Below are positions 43,809 to 53,120 of a stretch of DNA of 64,000 nt, in pieces. Positions within the stretch are counted from its first letter, which is position 1. Each line of letters opens with the position of its first letter. The notes beneath the pieces are model-generated. The model was not told the origin of the DNA. It searched no databases and saw only the letters and a program-made list of their open reading frames with translations. Position numbers and translations under genes: made by a program. This stretch comes from Streptomyces longhuiensis (GTDB lineage: Bacteria > Actinomycetota > Actinomycetes > Streptomycetales > Streptomycetaceae), in NCBI RefSeq assembly GCF_020616555.1, contig NZ_CP085173.1, forward strand, positions 620,001 to 684,000, read 5' to 3'.

Positions 43809-45011
43809 TCACGCTGCCACGGCCTCGGGGCGTTCGACGAGGTGGCCGCGTTCGAAGCGGGCTCCGGCGCGGACGAGGGCGACGAGGTGGGGTGCGTTGA
43901 CCGCCCTCCAGCGCGCCTGGGCGGACTCGACGAGCTTGAAGACCATGGCAAGCGCGGCGGCCGCGCTGCCGGCGCCCTTGGTGACCTTGGTCCTCAGCCG
44001 CACCGTCGCGAAGGTCGATTCGATGGGATTCGTCGTGCGCAGGTGAACCCAGTGCTCGGCCGGGAAGTCGTAGAACGCCAGCAGTTCGTCGACATCGTCG
44101 GTGATCTTCTTGACGGCCTTGGGCCACTTCGCGCCGTAGGTCTTCTCGAATGCGGCGACGGCTTTGACCGCGTGCTCGCGGTCCTCGGCGTTGTAGACGT
44201 CCTGCAGCGCCTTTCGCGCGCTGGACTGGGCCGACGTCGGGATCGTGTTGAGCACATTGGCTGTTTTGTGAACCCAGCACCGTTGATGGCGGGCCTCGGG
44301 GAACACCTCGGCCAGGTCCTTCCAGAAGCCCAATGCTCCGTCGCCGACCGCGAGGACAGGAGCTCGCATCCCGCGCCGTGCGCAATCACGCAGCAGATCG
44401 GCCCAGGACTCGGCGGACTCGCGGTAGCCGCCGGCCATCGCGATCAGCTCCTTGGTGCCGTCCGCGCGCACGCCCATGACGACCAGCACGCAGGACTTCG
44501 CCTCGGCCAGGCGGATCCGAAGGTGGATGCTGTCGGCCCACACGTAGACGTAGTCCCTAGCCGACAGGTCGCGCTCGCCGAATGCCTTGTGATCGGCCTG
44601 CCACTGCGTCGTCAGCCGGGTGACCGTGGCGGGCGAGAGGCCGGCGGAGGAGCCGAGGAACTGCTCCAGAGCAGGCACGAAGTCCCCCGATGACAGGCCG
44701 TGCAGGTAAAGCAGGGGCAGCACCTCGCTGATCTTCGGGGACTTTCGGGCCCAGGGCGGCAGAATCGCCGAGGAGAACCGCTTGCCCTCCCCGGTGGACC
44801 CGTCGACGCGCTTGTCATTGACCCGCGGGGCCTGGACCTCGATCGCCCCGACCGCGGTCGTGACCTTCCGCGGCTGGCGGAAGCCGTTGCGCACGACCAG
44901 ACGCCGCCCGGGCTCGTCCCGCTGATCAGCCAGTTCGGCTATATAGGTGTTGACTTCGGCTTCCAGCGCGGCGACCAGCATCCGCCAGGTTGGCCCACTG
45001 GTCTTGAGCAT
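43809..45011 (-). CDS. IS256-family (Mutator-type) transposase
   Basis: The 400-residue protein has the DDE residues of this family in order: Asp in VYVWADSIHLRIRL, Asp in LAVGDGALGFWKDL and Glu in TTNPIESTFATVRLRTK. The hallmark CWVHKTANVLN (CxxH region) and LPLLYLHGLSSGDF are also intact, so the enzyme may be active. The N-terminus is short: coherent family sequence begins almost at the first residue (MLVAALEAEVNTYIAELADQ), and the extra N-terminal domain of longer relatives is not visible upstream. It may therefore be truncated at the 5' end. It separates the methyltransferase from the MDMPI/SCP2 gene. Confidence 0.9.
   Translation of the reverse strand: MLKTSGPTWRMLVAALEAEVNTYIAELADQRDEPGRRLVVRNGFRQPRKVTTAVGAIEVQAPRVNDKRVDGSTGEGKRFSSAILPPWARKSPKISEVLPLLYLHGLSSGDFVPALEQFLGSSAGLSPATVTRLTTQWQADHKAFGERDLSARDYVYVWADSIHLRIRLAEAKSCVLVVMGVRADGTKELIAMAGGYRESAESWADLLRDCARRGMRAPVLAVGDGALGFWKDLAEVFPEARHQRCWVHKTANVLNTIPTSAQSSARKALQDVYNAEDREHAVKAVAAFEKTYGAKWPKAVKKITDDVDELLAFYDFPAEHWVHLRTTNPIESTFATVRLRTKVTKGAGSAAAALAMVFKLVESAQARWRAVNAPHLVALVRAGARFERGHLVERPEAVAA
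43809..45011 (-). mobile_element. IS256-family insertion sequence (ends unresolved)
   Basis: The coordinates given are those of the transposase gene because terminal inverted repeats were not firmly found. A short shared element, TCTTT(TT)CCCC, occurs outside both gene ends (about 43798-43807 as its complement and 45015-45030) and could be part of them. No target duplication was seen. Confidence 0.5.
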
Positions 45012-45280
45012 TGCTCTTTTTCCCCTCTGCCCTGGGTTCTCCGAACCAAGGGCCAGCGCCTTCGTCGTCCATGTGCCCCACAGGGAAAAGAATTACGCCT
45101 GTGCGAGCACAGCACTCAAGGAGCCGTCCCCTTCGGGACTCTCCCCCAGCTCCGATTGCCGGTCCCGCTACAACTCGAGCCAGAGCCGCACAGTGCTCCG
45201 GGGCTACGGTGCGCCAGGTGATCCGTGAGAGTCTGCGGGCGGACTACCGGGTGCGGGGACGCAGATGAGGACGGGACGGC
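45012..45280. other. intergenic region
   Basis: No full gene. The plus strand ends with RQVIRESLRADYRVRGRR before a TGA at 45266-45268, which looks like a gene tail that may have been cut off by the insertion sequence. Confidence 0.25.
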
Positions 45281-46102
45281 ATGGAACCATTGGCAGGGCC
45301 GGACGTGCGGAGCGCGATGCCCGAGGGGCTCGGTGCGGCCATACGAGGTACGGCCGAGGAGATAGCCGCCTTGTTGCGCGCGGGCGCCGACATGGGCCTT
45401 CGGGTGCCGGGGTCGCAGTGGAGCGTCGGGGAGGCGGCCGCGCATCTGGCGCTGGCCAACGAACTGATGGCGGACATCGCGGCGGGACGCGCGCGCAGTT
45501 ACGGAGACGGCACACCGCAGAGTCTTGCCTCGGCCAATGAACAGGCGCTCGCCGCGTTCAGTGAGCGGGAGGCCGAGCCGCTGGCCGGGATGATCGTAGA
45601 GCAGGCCGCCGCGTGTCTGAGGGCGCTGGAGGAGCGGCGTACGGAGGGATCCGTGGTCAGCCCGCTGGGTCCCATGGGACCGGATGTGCTCGGCTCGTAT
45701 CTGCTCACGCACATGCTGGGACACGGATACGATCTCGCCCGCGCGCTGAGACGTGCGCACATGATCGACCGAGAGAGGGTGCGGCTCACGCTGCCCTTCA
45801 TGCTGACGGCGATGCCACGGGTGACCGACAAGTCCGGAACCGCCGGACTGAGCGTCTCCTACGCGATCCGCCTGTGGGGTGGCGGCCGGTTCGACGTGCG
45901 GGTGGCCGAGGGCGCGGTGTCGGTCGGCGAGCAACTGCCGGGGCGCGCGGACTGCACCATCCTCATCGAGCCGGTCACCTTCCTCCTCATGGCGCTCGGG
46001 CGCCGCGGCCAGTGGGGCGCCCTCGCTCAGGGCCGCATCCTGGTCAGGGGGCGCAAGCCCTGGCTCGCTCCGCGCTTTCCCGCTCTCTTCAAGGCACCCT
46101 GA
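45281..46102 (+). CDS. MDMPI N-terminal/SCP2-like protein (mycothiol-dependent DinB superfamily)
   Basis: The 273-residue protein starts with a DinB-like four-helix domain of the maleylpyruvate-isomerase type (SQWSVGEAAAHLALANELM, later LLTHMLGHGYDLARALRR with the metal-binding His residues) and ends with an SCP2-like sterol-carrier domain (RADCTILIEPVTFLLMALG). In actinomycetes such proteins are thiol-dependent (mycothiol) transferases or detoxification enzymes. The exact substrate is unknown. The gene has its own ATG after GAGGACGGGAC, and nothing in the flanks ties it to another pathway. Confidence 0.8.
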   Translation: MEPLAGPDVRSAMPEGLGAAIRGTAEEIAALLRAGADMGLRVPGSQWSVGEAAAHLALANELMADIAAGRARSYGDGTPQSLASANEQALAAFSEREAEPLAGMIVEQAAACLRALEERRTEGSVVSPLGPMGPDVLGSYLLTHMLGHGYDLARALRRAHMIDRERVRLTLPFMLTAMPRVTDKSGTAGLSVSYAIRLWGGGRFDVRVAEGAVSVGEQLPGRADCTILIEPVTFLLMALGRRGQWGALAQGRILVRGRKPWLAPRFPALFKAP

Positions 46103-46651
46103 CCACGATGGGCCGCGGGGTCGAGGCCTGACTGCGGCGCTGGCGCAAGTCTCCGGTGATGCCTTCCGGGCAGCGGCAGCGGCGCGAGCGCAACTCGCCG
46201 AGGATCCCCTCGGGGCTGGGGCTGTGGCAGGCGTTCAGCTCGGTGCGTTCGGTGTTGCCGTGCGACCACGCCCTCGGGCTGGGCGGCACGTTGCTGTTCC
46301 ACCTGCGCGACCACCCGAAGACGGGCTCCCACGCGCGTGTCCGACTGTGAACAGCTGGTGCGGCAGGCCGAGCACACGGCCCCGGACGCCAGACACAGTC
46401 GCGGGCCGGCTCCAACTCCTCACCCCGCGCTGACGGTCACTCGCGCCTGCCTGCGCAAACGGCCCACCCATGACACTGCTGCCGCCCCGGCCAGCCGGGG
46501 GGGGCTCAACCGCACCACTCCCCCAGAACCGGCACGCCCACAAGAGGCCACGCAGGCAAGGACAAGGGCCCCTCCTCCACCCAACCGGCTGCGGAGGACG
46601 ATGGATTGACGGAACGACACCGGAAGGGCAAAGATCGACAGGCATTCTTTT
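46103..46651. other. intergenic region upstream of the mannosidase
   Basis: No gene is supported. A 64-codon plus-strand frame at 46156-46350 reads HLRDHPKTGSHARVRL near its end and could be a scrap. The mannosidase promoter should lie close to 46,620-46,650; no clear boxes were recognised apart from the palindrome that follows. Confidence 0.3.
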
Positions 46652-46663
46652 GACAACGTTGTC
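46652..46663. promoter_or_regulatory. LacI-type operator upstream of the GH92 gene
   Basis: GACAACGTTGTC is a perfect 12-bp palindrome of the classic LacI-family form (TGACAACGTTGTCA), 16 bp upstream of the mannosidase ATG. It probably mediates repression in the absence of mannosides. No LacI gene is adjacent; the LacI at 55200 has a different operator. Confidence 0.6.
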
Positions 46664-46679
46664 GCACGAGAGGATCACG

Positions 46680-49040
46680 ATGAGAGCGCTGAAACGCGTA
46701 TTCACCACCTTGTTGATCGTCACCACCATGGCCGCGGCTTCCGCAACCTCCGGCGTCGCGAACGCCAAGGAGCAGGCGCCGAAGTTCGCTGATGACCCCA
46801 CCACGCTGGTCGACACGTCGATCGGCAACAACGGCGACGGGACCACGTTCCCGGGCGCGGCCGCTCCGTTCGGCATGGTGCAGCTGAGTCCTGACACGCA
46901 GCTGAACAAGTACGCCTCGTACGACTACGCGCAGGACACGATCCTCGGCTTCAGTCACACACACCTCTCGGGCGTCGGCTGCCAGACCATGGGCAACATC
47001 CGGTTCATGCCGACCACCGGTGCGGTCACTTCGTCCGACCCGGCGCGGAACGGTGCGAAGTTCAGCCATGACAACGAGACCCGCGCGCCCGGCTACTACG
47101 GTGTGAAGTTCGACAACGGCATCAAGGCCGAGCTCTCCGCCACGCAGCGGACCGGCCAGCACCGTTACACCTACCCCGCCGGATCAGGCTCCGAGAACGT
47201 GCTCATCGAGGCCGGCGAGAGCAACGGCAGCACCTACGCCGGCGACATCAAGGTGGTCGGCGACGACACCGTGGAAGGCTGGGTCCAGGGCGGCAACTTC
47301 TGTGGCGAGACCGGCAAGGAGCGCTACCGGGTCTACTTCAGCGCCAAGTTCGACCGGACGTTCTCGAAGTTCGGCACCTGGACCGACGGCACCCTCACGC
47401 CGAACCAGCGTGAGGCATCGCGCGGCACCAAGCGCGCCGGTGCCTGGCTGACGTTCGACCCGGCCAAGGGCGGCCAGGTCGGCACGTCGGTGGGCCTCTC
47501 CTACACCTCGATCGACGGCGCGCGCCTCAACCGCACGACCGAGCAGCCCAAGTCGTTCGACAAGGCCCGCGCCGGCGCGCACGACGCCTGGCGCAGCGAG
47601 CTGAACCGGATGCGCGTCGCCGGCGGCAGCACCGCCGACCAGCGCACGTACTACAGCGCGCTCTACCACTCGCTGCTGCACCCGTCGATCGGTTCCGACG
47701 TCGACAACCGCTACCGCGGCTTCGACGACAAGGTGCACCGGGCGGATTCCACGTACTACCAGATGTTCTCGCTCTGGGACACCTACCGCTCGCAGAACCA
47801 GCTGGTGGCCCTGCTCAACCCGGACAAGGCCACCGACATGGCCAAGTCCCTGCTGCACATCTCCCAGGACGGTGGCTGGCTGCCGCGCTGGGGGCTCGGC
47901 AACGGTGAGACCAACGTGATGAGCGGCGATCCCATCACCCCGTGGATCGTCGACATCTACCAGCGTGGGCTGCTCGACAAGCACACCTCGCGCCAGCTCT
48001 TCGACGCCCTGTGGAAGAACGCCGACGAGGTCCCCGCCGACCAGTCGATCTTCCGTGGCCGTGACGGCAATCCGTCGTACGTCAAGAACGGCTGGGTCGG
48101 GTACCAGAACCTGCCCGGCTACCTGTACGGCGACAGCCGCCAGTCGGGCTCGGCCACGCTCGAGTACGCACTCGGCGACTGTGGCTTGTCCACGATGGCC
48201 GACGACCTGGGCTACCAGGACAAGGCCGCGACGCTCGCCTCGCGTTGCGACAACTTCGCCAAGCTGTGGGACCCGAACGTCACGTCGCAGGGTTTCTCAG
48301 GGTTCCCCGTCGCGAAGAACGAGGACGGCACCGTCGCCGGCGATCCCGACCCCACTCAGTCCGGCGCGTTCCACGAGGGCACCGCCTGGCAGTACCAGTG
48401 GCTCGCCCAGCAGGACCCGCAGACCCTCTTCGGCCTCATGGGCGGCCAGGCGGCTGCGGAGCAGCGGCTGGACAAGTTCTTCGACATGCCGACCGTCCTC
48501 ACCGACCCGGCGAAGGCCGCTTCGGAATCGTGGGTGCGCGGCGCGTACGACTACCACAACAACTTCGCCTTCAACCCCAACAACGAGCCCGACTTCCACA
48601 CTCCGTGGATGTACTCGTGGACCGGCGCCCCGTGGAAGACGTCCGCGGTGCTGCGTGCGATGCGGACACTCTTCACCGACGATGTGTACGGGATGCCTGG
48701 CAACGACGACCTCGGCGCCACGTCGTCGTTGCTGGTCTTCGCCATGGCCGGCGTGTTTGAGGCACAGCCCGGCTCCGCCAACTACATCGTCACTGCGCCC
48801 ATGTTCGATAAGGTCGAGATCCGGCCCGAACACGGACGCAAGATCAACATCGAGGCGCCGGGTGCCGACGCGTCGAAGCTCCAGTACATATCCTCCGTGA
48901 ACACGGGCAAGGGCACGTTGAAGCAGAGCTGGCTCTCCCACAAGGATCTGCTCCGCTCCGGCACGATCAAGATCGGTCTTTCCGACAAGCCCTCGACCTG
49001 GGGCGTCAACACCGCCCCGCCCGCCATCGGCCAGAACTGA
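46680..49040 (+). CDS. secreted GH92 alpha-mannosidase
   Basis: A 786-residue exported enzyme with a Sec-type signal peptide (MRALKRVFTT then a hydrophobic core and VANA cleavage site after Ala29). The GH92 fold is recognised by VDTSIGNNGDGTTFPGAAAP, FSHTHLSGVGC, LWDTYRSQNQL, the acid-bearing AFHEGTAWQYQW, and GNDDLGATSSLLVFAMAG, which holds the catalytic Asp pair. GH92 enzymes are calcium-dependent, inverting exo-alpha-mannosidases that act on mannans or N-glycans, often with alpha-1,2 linkages. No carbohydrate-binding module follows the catalytic domain. The ATG 46680 has a GAGAGGA site; it lies downstream of a LacI-type palindrome. Confidence 0.9.
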   Translation: MRALKRVFTTLLIVTTMAAASATSGVANAKEQAPKFADDPTTLVDTSIGNNGDGTTFPGAAAPFGMVQLSPDTQLNKYASYDYAQDTILGFSHTHLSGVGCQTMGNIRFMPTTGAVTSSDPARNGAKFSHDNETRAPGYYGVKFDNGIKAELSATQRTGQHRYTYPAGSGSENVLIEAGESNGSTYAGDIKVVGDDTVEGWVQGGNFCGETGKERYRVYFSAKFDRTFSKFGTWTDGTLTPNQREASRGTKRAGAWLTFDPAKGGQVGTSVGLSYTSIDGARLNRTTEQPKSFDKARAGAHDAWRSELNRMRVAGGSTADQRTYYSALYHSLLHPSIGSDVDNRYRGFDDKVHRADSTYYQMFSLWDTYRSQNQLVALLNPDKATDMAKSLLHISQDGGWLPRWGLGNGETNVMSGDPITPWIVDIYQRGLLDKHTSRQLFDALWKNADEVPADQSIFRGRDGNPSYVKNGWVGYQNLPGYLYGDSRQSGSATLEYALGDCGLSTMADDLGYQDKAATLASRCDNFAKLWDPNVTSQGFSGFPVAKNEDGTVAGDPDPTQSGAFHEGTAWQYQWLAQQDPQTLFGLMGGQAAAEQRLDKFFDMPTVLTDPAKAASESWVRGAYDYHNNFAFNPNNEPDFHTPWMYSWTGAPWKTSAVLRAMRTLFTDDVYGMPGNDDLGATSSLLVFAMAGVFEAQPGSANYIVTAPMFDKVEIRPEHGRKINIEAPGADASKLQYISSVNTGKGTLKQSWLSHKDLLRSGTIKIGLSDKPSTWGVNTAPPAIGQN

Positions 49041-49051
49041 CATGGTCGGCT

Positions 49052-49075
49052 GCGGCCCCTCCCAACAGGGGCCGC
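49052..49075 (+). terminator. terminator of the GH92 gene
   Basis: GCGGCCCCT, loop CCCAAC, AGGGGCCGC: a perfect 9-bp stem starting 11 bp after the mannosidase stop. Confidence 0.7.
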
Positions 49076-49540
49076 ACTGCGGCCGCCCGCTGTGCAGTCC
49101 TTTCCAGGGAACCGACGAACGCTCGGTTCTCGAACTCGCCCTCCACGTGGCACCAGCGCACCGCGAGGGAGCTGCCGAGACATGGTCGAGCGGCTTGACG
49201 GGCTGGCTCTACGCGGCCCGGAACCGGCCGGGAGCAGAGGTGGTCGGCACCCGCCGCGCTCGGGCCGCGCGCCGCAAGCGGAAGCCTACCCAGGCAGTTC
49301 CGTGCGCTCCCCCACTCGTACGCCCCGCCGGTCCCCGCGCTGTGCGGCACAACGAGGCCCGCTACGCCGGATGCCCCGCGCGGCCACGTCGTCCGCGAAC
49401 GTGAGCGCGTCGGGGACCGGCCGGGAGCCGGGCGGTCCGTGAGTGGCGATCCGGGCCCGCCGTGTGAGCGTGAACTGGTCGCCTCCCACTGCCTAGTTGC
49501 CTTCGTTCGGCCCTTCACCCTGTTCCTGACTCACGGCCGC
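49076..49540. other. intergenic region between convergent genes
   Basis: No gene is supported. Arg-rich open frames on both strands show no motif and no ribosome site. The stretch lies between the terminators of two converging operons. Confidence 0.3.
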
Positions 49541-49571
49541 TCTGGTCGGCGACCGGATGTCGCCGACCAGA
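49541..49571 (-). terminator. terminator of the galactoside operon
   Basis: TCTGGTCGGCGAC, loop CGGAT, GTCGCCGACCAGA: a perfect 13-bp stem 36 bp past the beta-galactosidase stop. Confidence 0.75.
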
Positions 49572-49606
49572 CAGCCGCCCCAGGCGCGGAGGAGCGGAAG
49601 CGTGGG

Positions 49607-51661
49607 TCAGACGGTCGTGGGTGTGCGCAGCACCGTGACGTCTCGCGGGGGGAGCAGCAGTTCTCCCCCGGCGTCCCGCTCGGCTTCGCCCGCCAGGAGG
49701 TCCCCTCTGAGGCCGGGCAGCGGCACGGGTTCGTCCGTCCGGTTGACGAGGAACAGGTAGCGGCTCCCGGCGTCGCGCCGGACGGCCAGCTCGACACGTC
49801 CTCTGGCAGGTTCGGGAAGTTCGCTCTCCACGCCTGCTGTGGCGAGGAGTTCGGGCAGCAGTGTGGTGAGGCCGTCGGTCCCGAGGCGGGTGGAGACGTA
49901 CGTCGCCGAGCCCTGGCACACCGTCCGTCGGGTGACGGCGGGGCGGTGCGCGTAGGTGCCGGTGCGGTAACTGGCGAGGACCTCCACGTCGGGGCCGCCG
50001 ACGGTGATCCGGTCGGTCCACAGGCTGCCGGTGGTCGAGTTGTCGAGGTCGACGGTGTCGCCGTCCAGCAGAGGGCCGAACTCCTCGATGCGTATGCCCA
50101 GCAGTTCGCGGAGGGCGCCCGGGTAGCCGCCCAGCCAGACGTGGTCGTTCTCGTCGACGACACCGGAGAAATACGTGGTGACGAGGTGGCCGCCGGTCTC
50201 GACGTAGCGCGTGAGCTCCTTGGCGAGGGGCGCCGGAACCACATGCAGGACAGGCGCGATCAGCAGGTCGTACGTGCCGAGGTCGGCCTCCGGCGTGACG
50301 ACGTCGGCCCGGATACCGAGGGCGAGCATGGCGGAGTACCAGTCGAGGCCCTCCTGGCGGTAGTCGAGACGGGAGGTGGGGTGCGAGTCCTGTTCGCTCG
50401 CCCACCACGAGTCCCAGTCGAAGAGGATGCCGACCCGGGCCGGCTCGCGCGCGGCGCCCGCGAGGGGGGCCAGCGATGCCAACGTCCGCCCAAGTTCGGT
50501 AACCGCGCGGAACACCTCACTGTCGGGACCGGCGTGCGGGACCATCGCCGAGTGGTACTTCTCGGCCCCGGCGGCCGACTGGCGCCACTGGAAGAAGCAC
50601 ACGGCGTCGGCGCCGTGCGCGACGTGCAGCAGTGAGTCGCGCGCCAACTCCCCCGGCTTCTTGGCGAGGTTGACCGGCTGCCAGTTGACGGCACTGGTGG
50701 AGTGCTCCATGAGGAACCACGGCCGGTGCCCGGCGACACCACTGGTGAGGTTCGCGGAGAACGACAGCTCGTCACGGTCCTGAGAACCAGGTTGTGTGTA
50801 GTGGTCGTTGGAGACGAAGTCGACCTCGGCCGCCCAGTCGCCGTAGTTCATGCCCTTGGTGCCGCCCATCACCATGAAATTGCTGGTGACCGGGGTGTCC
50901 GGGGTGATCTCGCGCAGCACGTCCCGCTCCGCGCACAAGTGGTCCTTGAGCGCGTCGGACGAGAACCGCTTGAAGTCCAGCTGCTGGGTGGGGTTGGGGT
51001 GCGACGCCGCCAGGCGTGGCGGCAGGATCTGCTCCCAGGCGCTGTAGCGCTGCGACCAGAAGGCCGTGCCCCAGGCGTGGTTGAGGGCGTCGAGGGTGGT
51101 GTAGCGCCGGCGGAGCCACGTGCGGAAGGCGCGGGCCGCGTCATCGGAGTAGTCGTAGATGTTGTGGCAGCCCAGCTCGTTGTTGACATGCCATGCCACC
51201 AGCGCGGGGTGGGTCGCGTAGCGTGTCGCCATTTCGCGTACGAGGCGCAGTGCATGGGCGCGGAAGACGGGCGAGGTGGGTCGCCAGTGCTGACGCGCCC
51301 CCGGCCACACCGTCTCACCGGACGCGGTCACCGGCAGGATCTCCGGGTGTGCGGTGGTGAGCCAGGGCGGCGGGGACGCGGTGGCGGTGGCCAGGTCGAC
51401 GCCGATGCCGCCCGCGTGCAGGAGGTCCATGAGCTCGTCGAGCCATGCGAAGTCCCAGGTGTCCTCGGCAGGTTGGAGGTGCGCCCAGGAGAAGATCGCC
51501 AGGGAGACGGTGTTCACGCCGGCCTCGCGCATCAGCCGGACGTCCTCCTCCCACACCTCGCGCGGCCACTGCTCGGGGTTGTAGTCGGCGCCGTACACGA
51601 GGTGTGGGATGCCGTCGCTGCCCGGTGCGTACGGGAAGCGGGACGGACGAGGGGCGGTCAT
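49607..51661 (-). CDS. GH42 beta-galactosidase
   Basis: The 684-residue protein opens with the GH42 signature VYGADYNPEQWP and has the acid/base glutamate Glu162 in WHVNNELGC and the nucleophile Glu319 in WFLMEHSTSAVNW. The C-terminal part contains the trimerisation domain (LLIAPVLHVVPAPLAKELTR) and a small beta domain ending LLPPRDVTVLRTP. No signal peptide, so it acts in the cytoplasm on imported galactosides. It is the last gene after the binding protein and permeases, 42 bp from the binding-protein gene, which fits release of galactose from galacto-oligosaccharides or plant galactosides after uptake. Confidence 0.9.
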   Translation of the reverse strand: MTAPRPSRFPYAPGSDGIPHLVYGADYNPEQWPREVWEEDVRLMREAGVNTVSLAIFSWAHLQPAEDTWDFAWLDELMDLLHAGGIGVDLATATASPPPWLTTAHPEILPVTASGETVWPGARQHWRPTSPVFRAHALRLVREMATRYATHPALVAWHVNNELGCHNIYDYSDDAARAFRTWLRRRYTTLDALNHAWGTAFWSQRYSAWEQILPPRLAASHPNPTQQLDFKRFSSDALKDHLCAERDVLREITPDTPVTSNFMVMGGTKGMNYGDWAAEVDFVSNDHYTQPGSQDRDELSFSANLTSGVAGHRPWFLMEHSTSAVNWQPVNLAKKPGELARDSLLHVAHGADAVCFFQWRQSAAGAEKYHSAMVPHAGPDSEVFRAVTELGRTLASLAPLAGAAREPARVGILFDWDSWWASEQDSHPTSRLDYRQEGLDWYSAMLALGIRADVVTPEADLGTYDLLIAPVLHVVPAPLAKELTRYVETGGHLVTTYFSGVVDENDHVWLGGYPGALRELLGIRIEEFGPLLDGDTVDLDNSTTGSLWTDRITVGGPDVEVLASYRTGTYAHRPAVTRRTVCQGSATYVSTRLGTDGLTTLLPELLATAGVESELPEPARGRVELAVRRDAGSRYLFLVNRTDEPVPLPGLRGDLLAGEAERDAGGELLLPPRDVTVLRTPTTV

Positions 51662-51703
51662 GCGGGTCCTTCCGTGGAGCGGGTGCGGCGAGCGGGACGG
51701 GTG

Positions 51704-53044
51704 CTACTTCTGGACGGTGAAGCCCTGCTCCGTGCCGTACTTGACGGAGGCGTCCTGCCACGCGGTGAGGCCCTGCGACAGCTTCGTTCCGGAGATGTAC
51801 GCCTTGCCGACGGTGTCGTTGAAGATCGAGTTGGCGTACACCTGGTAGGGCAGGTACTTCCAGTCGGCGGGGACGTTCTTGGCGGACTCGGCGAAGATCT
51901 GGTTGGCCTTCTGGCCGCCGAAGTACGGGAACTCGGTGTTCTGGAACGCCGGAGAGTTCAGGTCCTCGGTCGTGGCGGGGAACGCGCCGTTCTTGATGCG
52001 GGTCTGCACGCCCGCGCCGGAGTTCGCGTACTCGACGAAGGCGTAGGCGAGTTCCTTGTTCTTGCCGAGCTGAGGCAGGGCGAGCGAGCTGCCGCCGTTC
52101 TCGGCGCTGCTGTTCGCGCCCTTCGTCCACTGGGGCATCGGGGCGGCGCGCCAGTCACCGGCGGCACTCTTCACACCTGACGCGAAGTTGGCAGGCATCC
52201 ATGCGCCGGTGGGCAGGGTGGCGATGGTGCCGTCGCCGAGGCCCTTGTACCAGTCGTCGCTCCAGCCGACGACGGGCGCGACGAGCTTCTCGTCTATGAG
52301 CTTCTGCCATGTCTCGGTGTACTTCTTCGCCCCGGCGTCGGTGAAGTCGATGCCGACCTTGGTGCCGTCGACCTTGTACGGGTGCGAACCCGCCTGCCAC
52401 AGAAGGCTCGTGGTCAGGCCGGCGTCGCCCAGGTCGCTGGTGATGTACGCCTTCGGGTCGGCCTTGTGGAGCTTGCGGGCGGCCTCCACGTACTCGTCCC
52501 ACGTCGTCGGCACAGCGATCTTGTACTTGTCGAAGACCCTCTTGTTGTAGAAGAGCGCCATCGGGCCCGAGTCCATCGGCAGGCCGTAGATCCCGTTCCC
52601 GGACTTCACGGAGTTCCAGGGCCCGGGCGAGTAGGAGCCGGCGAGCTTACCGGCGCCGTAGGGCTTCAGGTCGGTGACGGACTTGGTCAGGGCGTACTGG
52701 CTGAGCGCGTAGTACTCGAGCTGCGCGACGTCCGGGACGCCCTTCTTCGCGGAGATGGCGTTCTGCAGGGCCTTGTACTGGTCGTTGTTGGTGCCGGCGT
52801 TGACCAGTTTGATGTCGACCTTCGGATACTTCTTCTCGAAGTCGGCGGCGACCTGCTTGAGGGTGGGCTCCCATGCCCACACCGTGACGGTGCCGCCCTT
52901 TTTCAGAGCCGCCCGGAGGTCGGCCGAGGAGACCTGCTTCCCACTGGAGCTGTCATCGTCGGAACCGCCGCAGGCGGTCGCCCCGAGGACGAGGGCGCAG
53001 AGAATTCCGGTGCCGCGCAGCAGGCGGCGGGTGTGCTTGGGCAT
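51704..53044 (-). CDS. ABC transporter sugar-binding lipoprotein
   Basis: A 446-residue family 1 solute-binding protein. It has a lipoprotein signal (RRLLRGTGILCALVLGATAC) with the lipid-attached Cys at about residue 25 followed by a Ser/Asp-rich tether. The mature part has KYPKVDIKLVNAGTNNDQYKAL, VPDVAQLEYYALSQYA, LPMDSGPMALFYNK and VPTTWDEYVEAARKL, all typical of sugar oligomer binders. It would capture galactosides outside the membrane and deliver them to the two adjacent permeases. No ATPase gene is in the cluster; in Streptomyces a shared ATPase (MsiK type) often serves such systems. Confidence 0.9.
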   Translation of the reverse strand: MPKHTRRLLRGTGILCALVLGATACGGSDDDSSSGKQVSSADLRAALKKGGTVTVWAWEPTLKQVAADFEKKYPKVDIKLVNAGTNNDQYKALQNAISAKKGVPDVAQLEYYALSQYALTKSVTDLKPYGAGKLAGSYSPGPWNSVKSGNGIYGLPMDSGPMALFYNKRVFDKYKIAVPTTWDEYVEAARKLHKADPKAYITSDLGDAGLTTSLLWQAGSHPYKVDGTKVGIDFTDAGAKKYTETWQKLIDEKLVAPVVGWSDDWYKGLGDGTIATLPTGAWMPANFASGVKSAAGDWRAAPMPQWTKGANSSAENGGSSLALPQLGKNKELAYAFVEYANSGAGVQTRIKNGAFPATTEDLNSPAFQNTEFPYFGGQKANQIFAESAKNVPADWKYLPYQVYANSIFNDTVGKAYISGTKLSQGLTAWQDASVKYGTEQGFTVQK

Positions 53045-53120
53045 GGCGATGTGTCCACTTCTACGTGGTCCTACGGAGGGATTTCTCAGAGGTGATGCGG
53101 GAACTGCCCTACAGCGGCGG

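Noticed and set aside
46470..46679. An upstream extension of the GH92 frame
   Set aside because: The added 70 residues are low complexity, would hide the signal peptide and cross the operator; ATG 46680 has its own ribosome site.
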